DNA of 64,000 bases, taken from assembly GCA_963978905.1 (NCBI GenBank), contig OZ022256.1, forward strand, positions 11,577,501-11,641,500, written 5' to 3'. A program made the position numbers and the translations under genes. Shown here piece after piece: positions 57,085 through 64,000 of the stretch. This DNA is from Trichostrongylus colubriformis. Taxonomy: Eukaryota; Nematoda; Chromadorea; Rhabditida; Trichostrongylidae. Each line of letters opens with the position of its first letter. Positions within the stretch are counted from its first letter, which is position 1. The notes beneath the pieces were generated by a model. It was not told the DNA's origin. It was given only the letters and a program-made list of their open reading frames with translations, and ran no database searches.

Positions 57085-60000
57085 GGTGAGCTTTCTCAAA
57101 ACGCTTTTTTGCATTTTATCAGGTCACATACATGAAGCAAAAAACCGCTCTCGAAATCGGCTAAATGGTTTTGGGGGGACCAGAAAATGGTTAATGGTTC
57201 GATCCCCCCTGAGGCCAAATTTTTGCATTCATCTAATTTCCATCCATTTGTGCTCATGTGTGACCGCATATTTGCTGGTGTATTTGCTCGCTAGTTGCGG
57301 TGAGAAACCTGTGCGAAGTGGATGTAAAAAATACTCTTACACACAAAGAAAAACTAAAATTACTGCCAGAAAAAAAGGCACGTAGTTTTACTGCTCTGAT
57401 TATGTATTATCCCGTATCGTATCATCATTCTACGGTTACCACAGCATCAACGCTTATCGTGGCAAAACTAGATTGCACAGCTTTTTACGTTGAACACGGT
57501 CCCCCACTCAGACACACAGAATACAAAGATTCCATGGACTGCTTGTATAATGAGAAACTAGGTCAAATTCGAGGATAGTTACTGTATTTGTATGTTTACC
57601 ATTGTATGCTTTTCGCAGGGAGAGACACTGATGGCGCTGTAGCTCACTGTCAGTACTTTAAATAATTACGTCAACCTTGTCCCTGAAGGGCAAACAGCGC
57701 AACTATCGCACGTACAACCCATGGAACTGATAGAAGTTGGGAGCTTGAGAAGTAAAAACCCATATCCAAACGCTGGAAAACCACTGAAATGACTGATTAT
57801 CATCAAAACCGTGATAGATCTAAAAAAAGTTTTCAGCAGTACTAAGCGAAGGCCGATCAAGATTTGGTGTTGTGTCCAAATTTATCAACAAAACTACTAT
57901 GGTCAACTATGCCGTAGTGGAATGGAATGTAAAATCAATGGATACGAAGGTTCATACTACTCCTCGCTTATCAGTCCTCTCTATTAGATGCCACATCTAC
58001 CTCAATGAGATAGAGAACGATGGTGCTTAAATCTAGCAAGTTACAGAGCATACAAGATATCGTTGATCAGTTGGAATGCTATTCTACGTTACGGCATCGC
58101 AGAATCGGAAGGTAGGGCTTACTGAAGATAAGAACCATATAGTCCCTTCTCGAGTGTAGACTCGTTGGACCATAGAGTATGTTAGTTTTATACGGTATAG
58201 CGACATTCCACAGAATACTGTAGTGATCCACTGCAATGACGAACAATTTATCAGTAGATAAAACAGCAAACAATGTGAGATATCAATAGACGAGATTACG
58301 GCAATGGTTCCCGGGGATCATGATCCTGGGGATCATCGCTTGGTCGATATGTATCTTTTTCTTCTGTCTGTCCTGATGGTCCAATGACTCAGTGGATTTG
58401 TATGCTATCGATTTCGCCCAGTCGCCTGAAATGCAGGCGCGATCGCAGTCGATTAAAACACTATCCCTATTCCTACACAGAGTGACAAAAATGGTAGCAG
58501 ACACCTAATTCATGTTTCGGGAGTGGAGGGTTCCTTAATAGAAAGGTCGTGTTTGACGGGTGTGATGGGGAGAGGATCGTAATTTCATAGGTCAGCCACG
58601 GTCTCAGGCCAAATGATAAGCAGAAGGTACCACCAGCCGACCAGGTTATGTAAAAAAAATATGATTGAATTCGAGTGATCAACACAAAAGTTACACTAAA
58701 GTACTCAGGGATACTGTGTCACTCACTGATAGTAGTTGCTGATACTGTAGAAGTTATGTTATGTTGAAAAAAAAGGGGGGGGGGAGGCTCGAATTCGCCT
58801 TGGAGTGCCCTGATCACAAAGAAAATCGACTGAATAAACTTCAAGCCTTTCAGCGTCTACGGCTATCATATCGGTGACGGTATGCTGTCAATTTTCCGTA
58901 TATTTCTACCCACCGGTGCCGTGGCTGATCAGCTCAAAGTCGCTCCGTTGCCGGAATGTATCGCGCAAAGGTACGGTAATACAATAATCGATCACTTTGT
59001 TGAGCTTAGGTAAGATATGTAACCCAGAGCAGTTTTTACTCAAAATGTCTATGCACACTTCTATAATAGTACGTGAGCACACAAAAATAAGGGAGAGGCT
59101 AAAACTTCTCATCAGCTTTTCTCGGATCGCACAAGTTAGGAACACCTACCATTTCCTGAGAGTGATTGTTCAGATATTTTCGGCAACTACTAGAAGCATT
59201 AGAATTTCTTCATGAGCGTCACGTGACTCATGGCGATATAAAGAGTGAGTTATTCAATCGGTTAATGTTACAAGGTTATCAAGGAGAAGATCATGTTGAG
59301 CATGTGATAGAGGTTAAGGAAATCTAGTTTGTAGTGCGCAAGATAGTGCTCACAACAGAAAGTGCAAGCAATGTAGCGGCTACTAGAGACTGCGGGTTGT
59401 TCAGATAGGTGTACAATACTCGACCTAAGTGCTCAAAAATAAACGCAGGAAACGCCTATCTGCATTTTTCCACTCACCTCATTAAGGTCTATCTCGTGGT
59501 TACTTCAGAAAATGGAAAATGATGATTTCAATAGCCTCACTGCCTCAAAGTTTCAGTGGCCACTCATTAGCGATCAACGCTCCGTAATAATAATCAGCAG
59601 GCAAGTACGCTCACTGATAGAATATCGTAATTTCCGAGTAAGTATCTTGTACCGACAAGGAGACATACAAATCGAAGAGTAGGACCACTCGCCACCAGCT
59701 TTTCCCAAAAGACGACTGTCAGTTTAAGGGCTGTTTTTTTGAAACTAATTGTATTTTTCGCTGAAATGGAGGCTTCAGGAAAGTTTTTTTCGCTGAAATG
59801 GGAGCCTCAGGAAAGTCCTGTGGTTTGAATTGTGGTGCACTCTTATAAGAATGGTTTTAAAAAAATTTCATAACTCCGGCAACATACAGGTTACCTCCAA
59901 TACTGACATGAGCCCTCAAGCTCCTTGTGAATAGTTGCTTCATTGAGATGGCTACAAAGGTGCATCGTATACCCTTTTATAATGATATTCCAATTTCACG

Positions 60001-60590
60001 TAGCATTGTACCGTATTGACGGTTTCCGTGGTAATGAGCAGTCTTCAAATTAGGCTTTCAGTTAATATCTTGTAATACTTAGACAGAATGCCCTACGAGT
60101 AGCCAATTGACATTGCATTAATTTTATCCAATGCGTATAGCAGTACACAGTGATCTAGCGAAAGCTAATGCATGCAATTGAATATCGAAGATTACGGCAG
60201 ATAGGGCAGTACGAGTTTTTTGTTTTCTGATCTTTTGGTTTTAAAAGACCTATTGCTCAATTTTCGCAACTTCAACACGAGCTTATCCAAAAGCTCCAGA
60301 AAAAAATAACGGCTGCATGAAGTTTGTGGACAATATTAAATAGTAGAAGGAACTTAGGCCTCAATGCTGTAAGCTGTGGGAAGCCGTCAACATACAATGG
60401 ATAAGTGTAAGTGGAGATATTGTTGTGAAAGGTTGAGCGATACACTGTATCAGCCATCTGAAGGAACCAGCTATTTAGTAACACGGAGATGGAGGGCTCG
60501 GATAAGAAAGCAGCCTGTATCAGTCCGGGAGTTGGACAGTTTTGTCGGTATATTTTTGTGAGAAGGCGTGAAATCCTAGCAGAATTTGAA
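57085..60590. other. Long non-coding stretch
   Basis: A B-box-like GGTTCGATCCCCCCTGAGGC lies near 57198 without a matching A box. A G10 run is at 58775-58784. A two-unit tandem repeat is at 59754-59815. No exon is supported. Confidence 0.4.
59754..59815 (+). repeat. Tandem duplication, about 31 bp x 2
   Basis: TTTTTCGCTGAAATGGAGGC and TCAGGAAAG are repeated at once with two or three differences. Confidence 0.85.
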
Positions 60591-60596
60591 CTAGTG

Positions 60597-60912
60597 GGAC
60601 GTTGCTGAAGCTGGTAAACCAGCGGCGCACCGTCTCGTAGCTCACACATCCTTTGCTCAATGCAGCTTGATGGAGTCGCAGGCTTCCATCCCTTGGTGCC
60701 ACGAGACCACTCACAATACATGACACCACCTGTTCGGTGGGTATCGACTACGAGAATTGTAGCTTTCTCTACGGAATGTGGCGGGTAATACATACTTTTC
60801 TAGGGAGCTCAGAGAACGTTCTACCATATTGGACCGCCTAGATCTGTCGAGAAGTAAACAAGAGTTATTGATGTTTGTGGAAAAATCCTACAAGACTTTT
60901 GGTACAACCTAA
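60597..60912 (-). mobile_element. Truncated mariner, same family as 18773
   Basis: The 5' end lies at 60912 (TTAGGTTGTACCAAAAGTCT on the - strand) next to TA at 60913-60914. The - strand then follows 18773-19090 closely: CGATACCCACC-AC, GGTGTCATGTATTGTGAG and CGGTGCGCCGCTGGTTTACC. Homology ends near 60597, and the rest of the element is absent. Confidence 0.8.
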
Positions 60913-60919
60913 TAGTTAT

Positions 60920-61210
60920 GGTGGGCATGGCTCACTAATGAGTACCCACTGGCGCTTTGAGTTAGTGAAGTGACTAATATTACCATTTTCCAGTTTCTGA
61001 AGTCACCATAAGGCAGAGCTTGACGAGGTCAGTCCAGTGGTAGAAGCCTCTCAGGAATTGTCCATAGAAAAAGCGTGATAACAAAAAAAAAAAAACAAAG
61101 AAACGCGGATCATCGTTTTTGCGTTTACTTTTGAACATCTAGGGCAGTATTGTACAACCATAGTTCATGTCATGGTGTCGCACAAAATTTTCCTCTCGAA
61201 ATGCAGCAAC
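60920..61210. other. Non-coding stretch, nothing recognised
   Basis: Short unremarkable sequence. Confidence 0.35.
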
Positions 61211-61214
61211 GCAT

Positions 61215-61350
61215 TTAAAGGAATCGTCGACGTAAATTTTAGTTTTTGTGTTACTCACGCATTCATATTGTACTTACTGACTTATGGTCGCGTGCAAAGT
61301 TTCACGCGAAAAAAAGAATTCTCGAAAAGATTCGGTGAGATGGATCTCCT
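61215..61350 (+). repeat. Half copy of the 38 kb fold-back family
   Basis: AAAGGAATCGTCGACG, TTACTCACGCATTCATATTG, GCAAAGTTTCACGCGAAAA and GAATTCTCG match the arm of 38021-38436. Confidence 0.55.
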
Positions 61351-61354
61351 CAAA

Positions 61355-63130
61355 GGGACTCCAACGGGGTGGGGAAACGGGGCCGTATGGAGTTTAGGGG
61401 CAAGGACGCAACGGTCATGTGGTCAGAAACGCAGAGTGGGAACTAAATGAACACCGGGTGCAATAATTTGGACTACTTGACAGTTCAATGAAATCTCTCG
61501 GGTCACCTCGTGTTCCTGTTCATGCACTGTAGCTAGTGGAGTGATTCGAGGGGATTTGAAAGAAATGAGAGTCATGAAATTCGTGAACCATTCCTTTTGC
61601 ACTGGTGACTTCTAAATGAGTTCGTTCCTGCTGCCACTCTAGTGTGCCGAACGATACCTGCCGTTTTTACATCACGTCTTTACCTGTGGCCGTACACCGG
61701 CACCAGATAGTGTACTGAGTTCTACCTTTTCACCCATCTTCTACTTTGATTATGAACTTGAACTGATCTGCTACTTTGAAATTACAGCATCCAACTTGCT
61801 TGTGACGCTTTCTGGAGACATTCAGGTCACCGATATTTCGCTGCCTCGTAAGTGTTTCGGCTTTTCAAGACTTAACTTTCACACATTGTTACGCTGTGTG
61901 ATGATACTCCCTGTAGTAGAATTGTGCTCAAGGGTCTATTGCATGGCGCATATTTGAATCAGAGAGATCATTCAACGCTGTTTCCTCTCCTTATGCTGTT
62001 ATCCTCTTGTACTGGTGTATTACAGATGCACCTGAAAACGATAAGCACAAGCGAAGAACTCTACTCCATTGCGCACCCGAAATGTTCAGAACGGAAGACT
62101 CCTGGAAGGAAATCACACCGGCTACTGACATTTGGTAGAGTCTCTAAGTATAGTACTATAGGCGAGTTGACCCACTTGCAATGACTTGCGATATCATACA
62201 GCTCTAAGGAATAATTTATTGGTGGCAACAAATGAGTATCAGAGTTGTCCATAAAAGATTCTAGCTTCTAGGCATCAGCCTCCATGCTGAGCCCGAGGGC
62301 GGCGGCTAGAGGTCGATGTACTCCGTGGTCAATCCGGCCAGTCGTGGCTGATGTCCAGGCTGTTGTCCAACTAGCGGCGCGATTGTCGGTCGTCTGCGCC
62401 TCTTGTAACCAGTGAAGCTCATAGGAGAAATGACAAAACAACGATCATTCAAGACAGAACCATATCGATTACAATACAGAGCTAGGCTCTTACACCTTAC
62501 CCTTTTACCGAAAACGTCCTACCTTGAACGTGGGAGTTACATACCAGTTCTCTCGTAAGGGAAGGTGGCCGTCAGCGACCCGTCAACGGAGTATGAACCC
62601 TAAAATTGGTACTGCAGGGTTAGATGTGAGCAAAGGTAAAGAAAGATATATTCATGCATAGGTAATGGAGTACAGCCTAAAATGTTACCTTGTAGTGATG
62701 TTCATCTCGTTACGTGGCGGGTTGGCAATGTCGCCGATGATAAGAAATCTTGGCACGACATGATCTGGTTTGAAGCTGAAGAGTCTTGTGCGAGAACAAT
62801 GGATGGAGGTGGGAGACGATTTTAACAGTGATGAAAAGTGGGAAGGGTCATGCAAGGACTGTAGAGCGACCACATTGGGTGAAGAAAGTCTGATGGTCCT
62901 GCTGTCTGAGATATAATGCGGAGTTCGGAAGTTTCTGAAGTCACCGATGGTTGTAAGGAGCAGTGATAATGGATGTATGGATCTGAATCGGAACTGATAG
63001 TGGTACTCAGATACACGGTAGAAGAAACTAGAATTCACTTGTATGATGATGTCGAGCATTCTGTCGAGCGATGTCGAGCGTTCGAAGAACGATTGATGAC
63101 GATGCTCCGTGCCGTGGCGCACTGCAAAAG
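61355..63130. other. Non-coding stretch, nothing firmly recognised
   Basis: A GC-rich patch at 62280-62400 has no assignable function. Several overlapping ORFs at 62685-63120 resemble no family. Confidence 0.35.
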
Positions 63131-63134
63131 GCGT

Positions 63135-63840
63135 CCCCGATTGCTCAACTTTCGGCGTGCGTCGACTTTTCCAAATAGAAAGTGTTCATGTCCACATATG
63201 ATCACCGTTACGTTCGTCCCTTCGGGTCGTCCAAAAACACGCCTGACGCGGCGTCCAGGTTCGTGCGTGTTGTGAGTATGATGACTGCATCCATCTCCCA
63301 CCCTCAGACGGAATCGACCGTGAAAAGATGGAATTTGAGGCGGCTGGCTTCCCGTGCCAAGTAGCGTTGCTGGTTCTTATAGAACGTAATGACAGCGATG
63401 GTAGCTGGTATGATTCCCTTGCAATAGGTGCGGCACCTAGTCCTTGCAACAAGCGGCTTAATCACGTTGGAGTGGTGCTGTGTCGGATGTTTGGAAGTGC
63501 ACTCCACATTAACGAAGACAAACGACAGCGCCGGATTTGATAGACGTAGGTTGCTAACAATAAGCGAGCGTTCGTTTGGCGATGTACTGCTCACCAGCGC
63601 TCCATCGTAAACAAGATGTTAGGCAGTTTGTTGAGAATCGGGTGGGCGCGGAATGTCGTTACGAGTGGTGCTAGGGATACGTCTTTACTTAGCAGGATCT
63701 CCGTTAATCCTCAACTCCTAAACAGGCCGCCATGGATGTACGTGGGCAGCGAACGTGGGATTACAGCTGATGCACATTTCTTATGTAGCTAATGCCGATG
63801 GTAGTCGGGTGGTAATGGCAACAAACGCCGGCTCGGTCCC
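63135..63840 (-). pseudogene. Decayed SF1 (DNA2/NAM7-type) helicase C-terminus
   Basis: Read from 63840 downward in shifting frames: EPAFVAITTRLPSA, then a DVHQLEPHVRC-like region (here NVHQL, stop, SHVRC), LVTTFRAHPILNKLPNILF, LSFVFVNVECTSKHPT, IIPATIAVITFYKNQQRYLA, LFTVDSV, and RRVFGRPEGTNVTV then CGHEHFLFGK. The order matches the C-terminal helicase module of NAM7/UPF1-like SF1 proteins (TTYRxHPxLN, VxVITxYxxQ, TVDSxQG, RxNVALTRA). The glutamine-glycine after TVDS and the NVALTRA arginine are lost, and stops and frameshifts are present. It is a pseudogene, possibly from a repeated helicase family common in nematodes (inference). Confidence 0.7.
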
Positions 63841-63888
63841 CACAGTTGTACGGTGGTTCAGATAGGTACGGTAACAACCAGAGATCAC

Positions 63889-63910
63889 CTCAAACTTCGG
63901 TAGTTAAACT
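63889..63910 (-). other. SL1-like 22-mer
   Basis: On the - strand AGTTTAACTACCGAAGTTTG plus AG differs from the nematode SL1 leader at only three of 22 positions and is followed by GT (GTGATC). The downstream bases do not show an Sm site of the AATTTTTGG type, so this is probably not an SL RNA gene. It could be an old retrocopy of a trans-spliced mRNA, or chance. Confidence 0.45.
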
Positions 63911-64000
63911 TTTTTGTAAACGGTATGATGATAAATATGCGGGCTTATAAAGCGAGTATTACGTAAAACTAGATACCTAAAATATAGGGTAAGATAAATT

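Noticed and set aside
57190..57230. B-box-like GGTTCGATCCCCCC as a tRNA
   Set aside because: No A box at the right distance and no cloverleaf.
62280..62420. GC-rich block as an rRNA fragment
   Set aside because: No match to any conserved rRNA stretch that I can recall.

Overview
The window looks like nuclear DNA from a clade V (strongylid, hookworm-like) nematode. It has very few conserved genes, short 55-80 bp introns mixed with longer ones, and start codons lying 2-3 bases after a 3' splice-like AG, as expected for SL trans-splicing. It also carries a dense load of Tc1/mariner-type elements, MITEs and tRNA-derived repeats. There is no bacterial-style operon, no rRNA and no CRISPR array. 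The genus is an inference and cannot be fixed from the sequence alone.

Genes. The one gene that reads through completely is a DCP1 (mRNA decapping co-activator) orthologue on the + strand. It has ten coding exons between 7768 and 10390 and encodes about 360 residues. On the - strand, 3702-3508 holds the first two coding exons of a DNAJB12/14-like J-protein; its J-domain is not in the window. A possible three-exon gene with no recognised family lies at 56020-56753. A decayed SF1 (DNA2/NAM7-type) helicase C-terminus lies on the - strand at 63840-63135, just downstream of a 22-mer that matches SL1 at 19 of 22 positions.

Mobile DNA. Three mariner copies with intact TA target duplications (490-1393, 18773-19655, and the palindromic 46254-46932) all lack catalytic residues. 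Further mariner relics lie at 34844-35431, 42330-42650 and 60597-60912. A Tc3-like element at 47438-49019 is a head-to-head palindrome of two 5' halves and keeps the doubled terminal/subterminal repeat of Tc3. Other TA-flanked non-autonomous elements are at 5067-5458, 17145-17957 and 28096-28837. A TWA-flanked, Harbinger-like MITE family sits at 8140, 12028 and 23958, and TTAA-flanked elements sit at 32311 and 54144. A tRNA-derived SINE family is scattered on both strands, with the clearest copies at 17411, 28981, 50034 and 52086.

Layout. 0-5 kb: mariner and the J-protein 5' end. 5-11 kb: decapping gene. 12-14.2 kb: MITE cluster. 14.4-24.2 kb: repeats, mariner and fold-backs. 24-43 kb: mostly unannotatable DNA with SINE, MITE and mariner relics. 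43.6-49 kb: a run of four inverted-repeat structures, three of them large. 50-55 kb: SINEs, a 0.6 kb fold-back and a TTAA element. 55-64 kb: the candidate three-exon gene, then mostly non-coding DNA ending in the helicase relic. The most unusual theme is the repeated conversion of unrelated elements (mariner, Tc3, SINE, unnamed MITEs) into long perfect or near-perfect palindromes.
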